Positions 48,551 to 60,199 of a stretch of 64,000 bases of DNA are shown here, in pieces. Origin of the DNA: Prostheceraeus crozeri (taxonomy: Eukaryota > Platyhelminthes > Polycladida > Euryleptidae). The position numbers and the translations under genes were made by a program. The stretch covers positions 62,001 to 126,000 of the forward strand of contig CAJQUW010012686.1 of NCBI GenBank assembly GCA_907163375.1. Direction: 5' to 3'. Below the pieces are notes generated by a model that searched no databases, had not been told where the DNA came from, and saw nothing but the letters and a program-made list of their open reading frames with translations. The stretch's first letter is position 1. Each line of letters starts with the position of its first letter.

Positions 48551-48639
48551 CTTAATGACGACTCAAATGAAGTACATGTAACTGAGAGAAGTACATGAAA
48601 CTCTAAGTTATTGAATTTGATGGCCGAGGCTCAGCTAAT

Positions 48640-49274
48640 TTGCAGATAGGCGTGGTTCGGAACGACCGGAATATATCCACTAAACAAAAAGTCCTCGACA
48701 TGCTACCACCCGAAGCGAATGATGAATTCAGCAGCATTGATCTGTCAGACAGTCTTGCGATGTTGAATTTCTTCAAGACATACGATACCGCGGTGGAAAC
48801 AATCGTCAGGTGCAGAAGAGATCCAAGTTGCAAGTTAAGTCGGAGTCGTGTCACAGCGAATTTTTCAGACAGTGATGAAAGCTCAGGCGAAGATGTCGAC
48901 ACTAGTGACGCTGAGGTTGATGATCCAGAAAGACTAGTTAACACTTATCGGAACCTGATGAACCGTGATGAACCAACAATAAAAATTTCCTATGAATTGA
49001 AAGACATCAATAAAAAGGCATGTGGCTTCTGGTTGCGCTACAGACGGCATCGGGGAACAAAAAGAAGTTCATCGGAAAGGTCGTCGGTCAGAATGACATT
49101 TTTGTGAACCTACGCATATGTCAGCACATACTTTGAGTGGCCAAGCAGCAGACCTGATGAATCGGATGTGCTGTGCTCAGAAATTCTACAGAGCTTGTGC
49201 GAGCCACGTACCACACGCCGGGGATTGTTTGAATGTAGTGAAATTAATAGGTGTACAACCGTTGGGAACAGCTA
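48640..49274 (+). pseudogene. pogo/Tc-like transposase C-terminal remnant
   Basis: A frame reading KVLDMLPPEANDEFSSIDLS, then SLAMLNFFKTYDTAVETI, then an acidic SDSDESSGEDVDTSDAEVDD. Other frames continue with KKFIGKVVGQNDIFVNLR and YFEWPSSRPDESDVLCSEI, QSLCEPRTTRRGLF. The order (acidic linker, basic patch plus beta strands, YxWP..DxSxVxxxEI..xLxxP..RRG) is that of the C-terminal tail of jerky/pogo-like transposases in marine invertebrates. At least two frame changes occur between 49060 and 49130. The DDE catalytic domain is missing. Confidence 0.55.
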
Positions 49275-50122
49275 GGCTTGACTGACTAGATCGCATAGTA
49301 ACATTTTTTATTATGCCGTACTACAACATTGTTTTTTGCATGCACGCGTTTTTTAATTCCATTTCATAGAACATTTACAATAGATTTTATTGTTCCATAT
49401 TGACCCTTCATGGGTTGATTTGGGTCGACCACTGAAATTGTTTTGTCTTGACTTTAAATAATTTGGGGTTCATTTCAAGAGTTTTAAGATATTAAGCGAA
49501 GGTATCTGCACATGTGGGAAGCGAATGCCACTCAGTTTGCAAGGTGTCCCAAGTCACCCCACCACGGGGTGACTTGGGACAGCACATATTTTCGAAAATA
49601 CATGTACAAGAACATGACGATGGAATCCGCTACACCTACAAATTTATTCCTCTTAGCCATTCGCATAAATGTGGCTATTCAGGAGTTTTAAAAATTCAAT
49701 CGTTTTCTCGAAATTTCAAAAAAGTGTTAAAATTGTCCCAAGTCACCCCATTTTACGGTAACTATAAAATAAAACTTCAACATAGTAACAATTCTTCGCT
49801 AGGTAAAAGTACTCGGTAATTTGCAATCATGATTTATGATAATTCTCACTTTTTCAGGCTCACGTGTACCCTCTAATCCTATCAAAAAATTGGATTAAGT
49901 TTACCATATGCTAATTGCTAATGAATTAGACAATTTTCTTTCTCAATTTCTCAATTTAATTTTTATATTCTTAATTCTTGAATTTTCTTTTGGAATATCT
50001 GTCTCTTACGTGGATGCGATTAATGAAGCGCAACTTCTTTCCTACGTAGCTAGGTGACATGATTAATTATTCTTTCACAAAAATATATTAATCGGTTATA
50101 TTAATGTAAAGCTAGCAGAAGG

Positions 50123-50226
50123 ATGAGTATATTGAGCGGGTCTTCTTTGTATATTCACCCCAAATACAAACGTCTCTGTAGCGGCTATTTAACTGAACCG
50201 ATTGCCACGAAATTTAAGGCACAGGT
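50123..50226 (+). CDS. possible first coding exon
   Basis: ATG at 50123 opens MSILSGSSLYIHPKYKRLCS, then GYLTEPIATKFKAQ, and runs into a consensus donor (CACAG then GTAAGT) at about 50226. This is an initiation-plus-donor arrangement typical of a first exon. No downstream partner exon was identified and no domain is visible. Confidence 0.3.
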
Positions 50227-50309
50227 AAGTGGCGTATTATTCGTACGTTATTCGGTTATTATTCATGTTTATCCAAACATGTACGAGTCCAACACTGAGC
50301 GATGAGTTC

Positions 50310-51455
50310 CAAATTGTTTTCGATTGCGACGCTTTGCCTGATTCCACAATAATTCTACCGGTTGTGTAGGAGAAACAATGTCACGTGACTCACCTTAGCG
50401 ACTAACAAACATACACACACCTTATCGAACATTAGGAACGTATATACTCAGATAATGCGCTCACTTGTACCTGTACTTCAAATTTCGTGGCAATTGTCTC
50501 AGTTAAACAGTTTCTACAGACGTACACGTATATATTTGTGGATCCATTAACATTTTTGTGGATCTATTAAGCATCGATTTGTGAAGCGTGTGTCATATTG
50601 GATATCTTCGATGACATTTGGTGGGAGATAGCATTTGTTGATTGATTTAAATTTTTAGAAGATAGATGAGATAAAATCAGACAATAAAGTTATTGACGAA
50701 TTCTAGCATGAAACAGACAGTATAAGATAGACTAAAGAAGACGGGTACTATGCGCCGAAGGTCCTGTCTGGCTTTACGCTTCCTCAATTATGATCTGCAC
50801 CCTATTCTTCTGATTCATATTTCATGGAAGGCCTGACTTTCCTTTCCTCAATGACTGCAATCCCTTGTAGACTGCAAGCAACAAAGGAACTTTTGGTACT
50901 TCTATTCTTCCCCCCACATTTTCAAATTTTTCCAAATTCATCAAATTTCATCAAGTCAGATTGGATTTAGAATAGACTTGATCTGCTCTCTGAGTGACAC
51001 CAGCACAGCACCACTCACAAGTCTTACTTGAAGTCTAGGATGAAGGATTGGTCCCCTGGATGCTCAGCTAGAATACAAGATACAGCTGTGAAATATTGAT
51101 TACGAACTTCGTGTTATTGCTGTCTACAGTAAGCAACAAAGCAAATGCTGTGAATTTTCTGCAAACCAGAGGAATTTCACACACTCATAGCGTCTGTGAG
51201 ACGGTAGTGAGACTGCTCTTGCGAGCAAGAGAAGATCGCTGATGATGCAACTCTCGCGGGTGTTAACAACAAAAATGTGGGGGAAAGAGAATTACCGAAC
51301 TTTTTAATATGATATTCAGGATGGCAAACAAAATAGTGAAAATACACATGCCTCATTGTGAAATTTCATGACTTAATTTAGCTTTCTAGTTTGATTCACT
51401 TAGAAATCAGTCTCAGACTGCATTATGTAAAAAATGCCTTGACCATGCATTATGA
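50310..51455. other. no gene seen
   Basis: AT-rich. A pyrimidine-rich stretch lies near 50850-50930; no frame or repeat ends of note. Confidence 0.35.
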
Positions 51456-51457
51456 AA

Positions 51458-51632
51458 GGTAAGAATATCTGGAATAGGCCAAGTGTTTAATAGAAAAACA
51501 CAAAAATACAAAGGCAGTATACTCCCTGATCATATTGACCGGTGGTCAAAGAAATACGTATCGTAGTTTTTTGTATTTTTGTATTTTTCTAATAAGCACT
51601 TGGCCTATTCCCAAATCTTCTTACCTAACAGA
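51458..51632. mobile_element. palindromic MITE, about 175 bp
   Basis: GGTAAGAATATCTGGAATAG, continuing GCCAAGTGTTTAATAGAAAA and ACACAAAAATACAAA, is mirrored by TTTGTATTTTTGTATTTTTC, TAATAAGCACTTGGCC and TATTCCCAAATCTTCTTACC. Arms are about 58 bp around a spacer of about 60 bp. Confidence 0.7.
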
Positions 51633-52689
51633 CTGCGATGACTAAAATTATACTTCCATTGCTATGAGGACACAAAATAATGTATAAAAATAGTTTGGCT
51701 ATATCACAAATTGCGTCTTACTTTACTTGCCGAGTAACTGAACAGCGCGAAATTGGCCTGCCTCTCTTGGTTTTCTCTCAGTCTGCCCCTGCGCTTTGTC
51801 TCTTCTCCTTCAATCGCACTCACTTCCACAATAAAGATGCAGCTAAAACTGTACTCGAGAAAGGCTTTACACCAGTTGACTTGCGTGTAAGACAATACCA
51901 CTAAGGTCATTCTTCCTTAACACCTTTGTCGCTTACTGCAGCGATAATTTATTGCAAGGTCAATATTTAGAAGCGATACGTGTCTGCAAGGATTGGGTAT
52001 CTGTTTACTTTTGATTTATAATGACATCCTCCTTCGGCATCAGCGCACATGCAGGTCACTGTCCAATTTCCGATGAGCTAGTGAGTAACTTGTTGCCAGT
52101 AACATGCACTACCGAATAAAACAGCTGACTTGAACAATCAGCATCACTTAAAACTCTACCTAACTGATGTAATTTGAAATGTATAGCTACGCAAGTATAG
52201 TGCACAATTCATGATCAGAGCGACCAAGATCGCATCCGAGGATCCACAATTAGCGATCTGTAATTTTTAGCCGCTTACACAGCATAATCCTGACATTTTA
52301 CTCGATCAACTAATGAGACAAAAACAACCTCTTTCCTTCCTCCATTCCTCCATATATATATGCACTAGATCAGGTATGCAGAATGGATGGGAATAGGTCA
52401 TTGATAGTGTTGTATAAACCATGGATCTGATTTCTTGCTGAAGCATCTACCTATAGGTATACCTTCCCATTGTAGAAATATATTCAGCCAAATGTATCAA
52501 TACACTATGCGCATTCCGCAATTCTGTATGACGTACAGGACAGACAACCATTATAAGCGTTGATCCTTCCTTGAAAGTGTTATGCTTTTCAAACATCAGT
52601 GAAATGATTTAATATATAAACAAATATACCATGTGATAAGATTATACAAGATAATTTCTGCTATAAGGCAAAATATCCATTAAATTATC
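51633..52689. other. no gene seen
   Basis: AT-rich; short overlapping frames on both strands at 51680-51910 have no recognisable motif. Confidence 0.35.
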
Positions 52690-52876
52690 TTTAATCACAT
52701 TTATATACCCAGGTGATATATTTTTTCAATAAGTCTGCAAGAGGATGACACTTAATAAAAAATGACATTTTCGCACATATTTGAGGGTAGTGCCTTCTAT
52801 TATGTGAGAAAACCAGCGAAAATAGATTTTCGCACATACTTTTTAGCCTTTTATACACCTTAGAATTTACAGTGTA
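52690..52876. mobile_element. MITE-like repeat (ACACTGTAAATC family), inverse copy
   Basis: Ends CCTTAGAATTTACAGTGTA, the complement of TACACTGTAAATTCTAAGG. Inside are TTTTCGCACATA and TAGCCTTTTAT words, matching the family at 44571 in reverse. Confidence 0.5.
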
Positions 52877-54401
52877 GATCGAAAGCGGGTACAATGGACC
52901 CTTTTTCAAATTCATAGTTTACTTGCTGAAATCAAAACATTATGAGACTTAATTCTTAGTAAAACAATGACATTTATGTGTGACTGAGCTATGCTTTCAA
53001 TTTTTTAAAAGTCGTTTAATCACAATCTTTGTGCACAGGATTATTTGTCAAAGTTTATTGCTCTAGGAGGCCGTTAAAGTTGTCTGTTGCTTGAGTTAAC
53101 GACTGCGATTACTCACTTTACTTCATTCATAGTTGTGTGTTGCAAAACCACAATGCATATTCAATAGTCTAAATATGATCAACTTCCCTCGAAAGTATAT
53201 CAACTTCCATCTTTTGGTCTACAAGACATGTTCAGTAGTCTGTTTTTGACAACTTTTATCATTTTGTGATATCGAATTGTACTCGCATTCAAATTTTTTT
53301 AGCAGCACGCACAGTGTATGTGCAGAGAGCATGATAGACATGTATACAATAAATGGATGAATTTTGAACAAAATGCACCAAACATTGACATTCAAAAACA
53401 TCTTTTGGCACAAATCATGAAAGAAAATATTTTTTTGAAAAATTCTTCAACCTCTGTCATCTTAGACAGGCGGCTATCTTCTACATCCTACCTCTATTAA
53501 TTCTACTGAAGTGAAGTCTTATATTTAGTAGCATATTGAAAATGTGAAAAATGACGACTTCACATGGGGAGCAGCCATTGATGTCTCCTCATTCAAAGAA
53601 GCAAAATAAGAAAACATTCCGGGCTCCATTTGACACTCTCAGTGGTTTGACCTGTTGCAATTTTATATTTTTCAGATGCATTATAATATACTATTTATAA
53701 TAGCAGTTATTAATTATGATAAATATGTTATAGCTGATGATATAAGCAATAAGGATGGAATTTTATGCATTGTACAATCACTACATTGTATCAAAATGAA
53801 TATTGCAAGTCTTAAGCACAATTGACTAATTTTATAATCTAATGCAATATCCCTTGCCAATCAGCTAATGATTTGTGTAGGTTCAAGTAGAATTTCAAGG
53901 GCTGGTTTCTCAGTCAAGCAATATGCTATCCTGTGTTCTCCGCCGCTAACAAAGGAGACTATTCAATAGCGAAATCTACAACGGCGACTGACAATGTGGC
54001 GACTATTACAGGTAGCTTTCATCCTGCTGTATGTAATGGGAAGGAAAATCATTTTCAGTATTACATTTATAAATCTAATTGTGAAAATGCAAATCTTATA
54101 AAAGTGGCGTCATCTGTTTTAGATGGAGCATTACTTGTTGAATTTCTGGAAGCATACTTGATTCATATTTCTTTGTAAATAATTATTAGGACTAACTTTT
54201 CATTCAACTCGTTGAATAAAACAAAATACATGTGCAATTTTTGTCATCAGCTGTTATAACAATATCACAAACGAATCACAGATTCAAGGACGCATTTTGG
54301 CACCTTAATCAATGATTTTCAAATACTTATCGGTGACGCTTGCGCATTAATATAGATTCATCATAAAGCTGTTATTTCAATACTCGAACCTCTGATGATA
54401 G
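52877..54401. other. no clear gene; one weak frame
   Basis: A frame at 53933-54178 (ATATDNVATI-like start, ending ALLVEFLEAYLIHISL) is open but unrecognised. Otherwise AT-rich noncoding DNA. Confidence 0.3.
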
Positions 54402-55166
54402 ATGAACTTTCTTTTCAACTTGCTGCTGATCAACTTCATCTCCACGTGGTTGATATTATCAAATGCTTGCCCAAGTCCATTCAAACTTCTTCACAGGGTC
54501 TGCTTGTACTGGAACACGAGTATCAAAGTCAGCTGCTGCAACTCTCAGAGGTTTTGTGGCTCCATCGACGGTGAATTGATAACCGGTCAGAGCGCCATCA
54601 ATGTATCCCACAGAAGCTTAGGAATTGGTAATTACTTTATCGGTTTGACCGATACTCTGATCGAGAGAGGAGGCAATCGTGATGGCTGGAGATGGACAGA
54701 TGGCAGCGTTGAACCAAATTCAAAGGAGTTGCCATGGGCGCACGGTGACCCTGGGCATAGAAAGCTCAAAACGGAAGATTACGTTGCGAATATGAATCTA
54801 CATGGAGTCATTGACATAAATGCACATGAAATTCTTTATCTACATTATCAATCAATGCCCATGTGTCAGCCTAGAAAAGGCCTACCCTCTGCATGGAAAA
54901 TTCAACGATCTCATAAATATCGAATGGCTCCGGTCGTTGTTTTCTCTGATCCTGGTGATTACGCCGGAGAAGGAGGCTGTACGCGGAATGCTACAGATGT
55001 AATGCACGTCGAAGGTTGAGCTATTGAATGCTCAGGAGAAGAATATGACTGGTGTACTGCTTTCTATTATCATGCCGACTCTGAAACGTGTAAGCTTGTA
55101 TTGTACACTGATCAAAGTGTGAATTTGGGAGATGGTGTAGGATGGAAGAAATTTGTGTGGAAATAG
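54402..55166 (+). CDS. secreted C-type-lectin-like protein with one in-frame TGA
   Basis: A single exon of 255 codons. The signal peptide (MNFLFNLLLINFISTWLILS, then NACPSPF) is followed by a C-type-lectin-like fold: a first Cys pair, FCGSIDGEL, FIGLTDTLIERGGNRDGWRW, TDGS, LPWAHGDPGH, TEDYVANMN, HGVIDI and PMCQ. The usual EDC is EDY and WND is replaced by VIDI. A conserved Cys and the calcium/sugar ligands are therefore not kept, and classical lectin activity is doubtful. After residue 150 comes a PAN-like tail: GGCTRNATDVMHVEG, a TGA at 55017-55019, then AIECSGEEYDWCTAFYYHAD, CKLVLY and a TAG at 55164. The tail stays in frame and looks conserved, so the TGA is a single nonsense change (TGG to TGA is simplest) in a recent pseudogene or null allele; an unusual readthrough is less likely. 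Confidence 0.6.
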
Positions 55167-55369
55167 AAATTAATAAACAACTTACAAGTCTAAGTGGTTG
55201 GTCCCATCCATCCAAAGCAATATTTGTTCAAGTCAGTCCATGTATGTGCTACGGTCTCGCAGAGGGATGAGTGTGGCATTGACTACTATTTATCTGCATA
55301 TTATTAAACATTTAGATAACGCCTCTGGTGGCGTTCGGGTGAAAACTTTGAACATTTCTAAGACTTTTG

Positions 55370-56165
55370 ACAAGTTTAAAACAAAAGCGACAAGTGTTGG
55401 TCGATCGATTTCATGTCATTATTGGACATATCATTAGGACAAAGTTACAATAAAGATAAAACCATTATATACATCAACTGAGAACTTGTCGAAGCTAAAA
55501 GAACCATTGGCAATTGCGTCTTAAACCACAGAAATTGAATACATGCTAAGAAACAATACGATAGAAACTGATTTGCATTTGCAATTACGTCTGAAACTGC
55601 GGAATTCAATGTCAAATGCTAAAACAATAAAATTGGAGCTGACGACTTGTGTTCGTCCATCAAGGTTGAAATGTTAATTTGTTTCATTATCAGACTTTCA
55701 GCAGTGCTCGTGTACTTTGTGCGAAAAAACTATTTGGAAATTGTCATGGCTATTTCTATGAGCGTGTTTGGTAATCTCAGTATCTTTAGGTCTACCTTCC
55801 TATCTTTAGGTCTGTTTACGAATTCTGGTGATAAAGTTTCCACAATTTCTACTAATCTTGTATACATATTCAAATGTTGGCAATGTGACAATTGCTGTAT
55901 TGACGAGACTCGTAGACACTTTATCACCAGAATTCGTGAACACTTGGAAGGTAGACCTAAAGATGCTGAGATTACCGAACATGTTAGTTAGTATGTATTC
56001 AGTTTGTGGTTTTAGACGCAATTGCCAATGGTTCTTTTAGCTCTGACAAGTTCTCGATTGATGTATTTAATGGTTTTATCTTTATTGTAGCTTTATCCTG
56101 ATTATTATGTCCAATAATGACATGAAATCGATCGACCAACACTTGTCGCTTTTGTTTTAAAATGT
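55370..56165. mobile_element. Penelope-like element fragment in inverted duplication
   Basis: The outer arms 55370-55545 and 56000-56165 are near-complementary (shared GACAAGTGTTGGTCGATCGA, AAACCATTATATACATCAAC, AAGAACCATTGGCAATTGCG). The inner arms 55760-55840 and 55900-55990 also pair (GGTAATCTCAGTATCTTTAG, ACGAATTCTGGTGATAAAGT). Between them the plus strand reads VYIFKCWQCDNCCIDETRRH, then FITRIREHLEG, the GIY-YIG endonuclease pattern (VYxxxCxxCxxxYIGxTxRxLxxRxxEH) at the C-terminus of Penelope-like retroelements. Inverted terminal copies are a known habit of that group. A short tandem duplication lies at 55500-55620. Confidence 0.6.
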
Positions 56166-57175
56166 TCTCACTGGGTTCGCAATCTCACTTTTGACAAGCT
56201 GCTGCATGCGTCTATTTCGGAATCTTGTATTCGATACAAAGTGCCTTTCCAACTGACGACCTGGATATCAAGCTACTTGTCTTGTTGCTTTCAAAGAGTT
56301 TATTTACGCGGAGAGGACTGATCTTGGGTTGACCTTCTAAGTGGTGTGGCCCACGAGAGCGTCATCGGGTCTGTGCTGTTTTGTCTTTTGATGGAGTCTT
56401 TGTCATCTATGTGCTCGAACTCTACATTGTTCTACATTGTACACGAATCAAGGTGAAGACAAGTTGCAGGATGAGATTGATAATGTAGAGATTTGGTTGA
56501 GAAACAGCGGTGTCGAGTTGAATTTCTCTAAGTGCTTTGTAATGGATGTAATTACCCGTAACAATTTAACTATACGTCTCCTGTTTTCATTGATAATAAT
56601 GTCTTACAAAGAAAAGATTCTTCTCTGTTGCTTTTGGGTTGTCATTTGTCTAGTGATATGAGCTGGTGCACGCATGTCAATCAACTCATCAAACGAGCAT
56701 CGAAAAGATTGTATTTGCTTATTAGCCTAATCTCAAACGCGTCAACTGTCCATGCGATGTGCTTGTTCCTACTAGTTTTATTCGTCCAATTTTATAGCAT
56801 TCCTTTTCTGCTTTTTTCTAACATCCCAGTGTATTTATACAAAAGACTCAATAATGTTGAAAGGAGAACCATGCGAATCATTGGCAGGTCAAATTATTTG
56901 ATACAGGTGACAATATATGCAAGAGACTACTCAATAAAGTGTCAAAACACTAAGCATCCTCTAAGACAATTCTTTGAGCTTCGTGAACATACAAGAAATA
57001 TAAGAAAAATTCACAGCAACATGCGTCGACCGAGGACGAAGACAAACAGATATTCTTCTTCATTTGTAAAATACTGTTCCTGATCTATGTATCTTCAACT
57101 ATGTACATGTCGATATTTGTGATGTGCTCGCCGCATTCTGCGAGGCAAATAAAGCATTTCTTATATAAATCTAAC
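56166..57175 (+). pseudogene. CR1/L2-type LINE, reverse transcriptase end
   Basis: Fragments in order: TTWISSYLSCCFQRVYLRGE, SWVDLLSGVAHESVIGSVLF (from the consensus SGVPQGSVLGPLLF); a degraded YADD region; EIDNVEIWLRNSGVELNFSK, CFVM; LLGCHLSSDMSWCTHVNQLI, KRASKRLYLL; and YLYKRLNNVERRTMRIIGRS. The order is that of the palm, thumb and post-thumb of CR1/L2-group LINEs. Several frame changes and at least one in-frame stop (56327 area) separate the blocks, and the 5' part is missing. An AATAAA lies at about 57147, near the likely 3' end. Confidence 0.7.
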
Positions 57176-58310
57176 ATTATTGCATTACAACATTAATCAT
57201 CTCATTAATCAACAAATTAATCAGACAATTTATATGCAGAAATCGAATTGCAGATCGATGTGCAGCCAGCAGTTTTGATACAATTTAACATTTTTTAGGA
57301 ATATTTTGTCCAACATGCCAACCGTTTTTTTTCGATTGCATGATGTCAGCCAATAAAGTGAATATCATGTTGAGTTGGGAAGAATCACATTTTGTTGAAT
57401 ATTCAAAATCTATTAATTTGCTTTATATTTTCGGTGCATTTCGATCAGCACCTGCTGATCATCTTCAGGCAATCTTCAAGAAAGAAAAGGTAAATAAATG
57501 CCCGAATTGTAAGAAAAACAAAATCATTACGTCAGCAATCAAAACAAATAAAAACTAGTCCACCATGCTCACTGCAAAATTGCCCTATAAAGAACAATTC
57601 TATTTGATACAGGAAGAATGTCATACATCAACCAATATGTGAAAAGTGTCAAAATAAGTACGATACGGACTCTAAACGAAATGAAATGATTCTAAATGAA
57701 AAAGAATAATGTATATTGCAAATGTTTCTGCAGTTCAAGGCAATCGAAAAACAATCGGAACTATAGTGGCATGCTAGTCACCTTGTAACTATGGAACACC
57801 TTTATGCCCATGCTGCTTGGAAAAATGCGCGGCCGCAGGCGCGATGAAGGCGTTCAAGTAGTTCGATAACTCATGAATATCTAATATTTTAGGGAAGTTA
57901 CATTCATGTGCATTCATGGCAAGAGTCATAAGCTAAAAGAAACAGAAGGGACAATTGTAGTTTACCCGAATTGTTCGCTCACGCAAGCTTCAAGTCAATG
58001 GCCTGAATAAGGATGCCTGCTAGATCACCGGCCCTGTGATGAATGAATGAATTTTGTATGGCTTGTGATTCCTTTATGAATTGTTACAATAGCCTAGTAA
58101 AGTGTTTTCTCCTTCGGTTGCCATCAGAAAAAAACATGCTTTCAACTTCAAAAATGACCGTCGGTCGTATATGGGTTAACTTGATAACTCATTCTTTACG
58201 AAGCAGGCCTTTATGCGATTTTCACTGCGTCATTCATCAGGAAAAGCTAATTTGAGTGGTGGAATATAAAAAGGATTGGTTATTAACCTAGTTGTTTGCA
58301 CACATATTAA
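57176..58310. other. no gene seen
   Basis: AT-rich, with one GC-rich spot (GCGGCCGCAGGCGCGATG) near 57829. A frame at 57340-57558 ends in CPNCKKNK, which is a bare Cys pair and not a domain. Confidence 0.35.
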
Positions 58311-58376
58311 GTGCGGCCGTGATTCTTTCGGCCTTCGAAATGGTGGCCGAAAAATGTAAAAGGTTGCGCACCCCTG
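58311..58376. mobile_element. right terminus of a hAT-like element
   Basis: Ends AGGTTGCGCACCCCTG, the complement of CAGGGGTGCGCAACC, a terminus type seen in hAT elements, followed by ATTTATAA. GGCCG repeats occur just inside. No left end was found. Confidence 0.35.
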
Positions 58377-58914
58377 ATTTATAATATCCAACAAAACTTC
58401 GTTCTTCCCAACTGACATAAATTATGTCAAACCAAAGCAACTTCACAACAATGAAATGGATGATAATGACAAGTTTTAAAAACCAAACTCGGCATTTGAA
58501 ATGCTCTATCATTATTGCTCAAACTTTGAAGCTCGATGAACAACTGTTTGTTTTCAATACTGTTCTGCAAGCTTTCAATGGCTTCAAATATTACCTTCAT
58601 TACAGAATCCAATTCTATTATGCATGCAGCAGAATTTTAGTCCTTAAATTCAAATGCCATTTAATTGAACCTTGCTGACGATGAAAAATCAAAAGCAAAA
58701 ATATACTTTTGCATTCGCAGCTGGACATCCATCATGATTATCCAGGTGTCAAGCCAATTCAAAGGAAGTTGATTTCTGATTTTCCTGTGCTTTAAAGACA
58801 ACCTCAAGTCATTTTGATTTGTATTGTTGATTTGCATTGATTCATCCAATCAATTTCTATAATAATAGCAACTGCTTCCGGGCGACTTCGGAGAATCGAT
58901 TTCGCAACTCATTG

Positions 58915-59075
58915 CTACTGGCTTTCACGAGGTCTAAATGATATTTCTACGCCTCTTGTTCGTGGCAGCACCATGAAAAATGGCTTGCCGGCTGGGAATC
59001 GAACCCAGTTCTCGAACTGCTAACGCGGCGAGAAGATCAGCAAGACCAGCGACGCACACCCTCCACGATCGTGTC
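58915..59075 (-). repeat. tRNA-related SINE-like repeat
   Basis: On the minus strand, GAACTGGGTTCGATTCCCAG contains a perfect box B inside a T-arm-like hairpin, preceded by CTCGCCGCGTTAGCAGTTCG. The upstream box A is poor. The distal part (CTGGCTTTCACGAGGTC on the plus strand) recurs at 17857. Probably a second SINE family. Confidence 0.45.
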
Positions 59076-59765
59076 AGGAGGAAGCAAAGCTTTCCGCGCA
59101 CAGAATCAGATTGTCTATCCGTATCACTTTGCTAGAAGTGCAAACTGATTCAAAACGATGGCACATACAGGAACTTGCTAAGTGGGCAAAAATAAATTTT
59201 CAATGCCTTACAGAGATGGGAAAATAGACGTGCGTCGCTTGCGGATTGCTGCGAAATCCTTCAAAATGTTCCGATCACCACGATTCCTCCAGATTCGACG
59301 AATTCAGATCATTGCGCAAACGCTTTCTCGATAATGCTAGGCCCTCCGATGATTTTTAAAAAAGATAGCAGGCTCACGAAAAAACGTTCACTTCTCTGTA
59401 GAACTTGATATCGTCAGTGTCTCTTCGATGTGTGATCTGGTTGATAACATTCACTGAAACTTCGCACAATTTGACGTGTTTAATGTTGAACTGGCTGCTT
59501 ATTGTTCGATTTCTATGGTATTATGTCAGCAGATTGTGCCATTTCATTGACATTACATGTTCCAGTGCTTCCTTTCTAGTCAAACAGAGGAAGAGACGAC
59601 CTGTCTAAAACTTGTGATCGGCAGTCGGCACGTATGATATTGCCTACAAGATTTTTTAATTTCTGACATAATCAGGAACGCCGGCAAGGGTGTTGCAGGT
59701 GTTGCATCTGTGCCTTCTCCATAAATTACGAAAATAATTTTCGTATTATATATCTGATTTTTATC

Positions 59766-59809
59766 CAACATCTATTTTATCATCAATTATTGATGATAAA
59801 TAGATGTTG
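59766..59809. repeat. near-perfect 44-nt hairpin
   Basis: CAACATCTATTTTATCATCA is answered by TGATGATAAATAGATGTTG, a stem of about 19-20 bp with one extra base and a loop of about 5 nt. Confidence 0.7.
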
Positions 59810-60199
59810 AACAGTGGTGGCATCCACTTTAGAGGAAAAATTTGGCGATTTGACTTTCACGCAAAATGATATATACAAAATTCTGTCTAACACAATGCAT
59901 TACATCTAGTTTAATGGATTAAATTCACAAGGAATCCATAGGTTAAGGATTGCTTAAAAAAGCTAATTAAACAAACTATCAGATAGACATTTGCGGTAGG
60001 TCTATATCAAAGTTGATGATAGCACAGCCTTATCATAGAAAGACCAATCGTATGGTTGAAGCAGGTTACATACTCGTATTTACATGTAAATACATGCAAG
60101 CTTGCATGTAGATGACTTGCTATGACATGATGTGGTCATACTTAGGCAGAGTTTTTCCAAGAAAACCGCAAATGATCATTCATGGTCAATTTCTTAACT

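Larger units (their letters stand above)
47898..49760 (+). mobile_element. Tc1/mariner-pogo-type element, decayed
   Basis: Left end TACCGTAATATGGGGTGACT, then TGGGACA; right end, complemented, TACCGTAAAATGGGGTGACT, then TGGGACA: one mismatch over 27 bp. The outer TA on each side fits a TA target duplication. The 15-mer GGGGTGACTTGGGAC or its complement recurs at 47909, 48278, 49546, 49566 and 49735; the pair at 49546-49580 forms a perfect hairpin. The interior carries the end of a transposase and a tRNA-like segment. At 1.86 kb it lacks most of the transposase. Confidence 0.8.

Noticed and set aside
55017-55019. TGA as a selenocysteine codon in the lectin-like gene
   Set aside because: The position falls between modules, where relatives show no conserved Cys, and no SECIS-like structure was evident; a TGG to TGA mutation is simpler.
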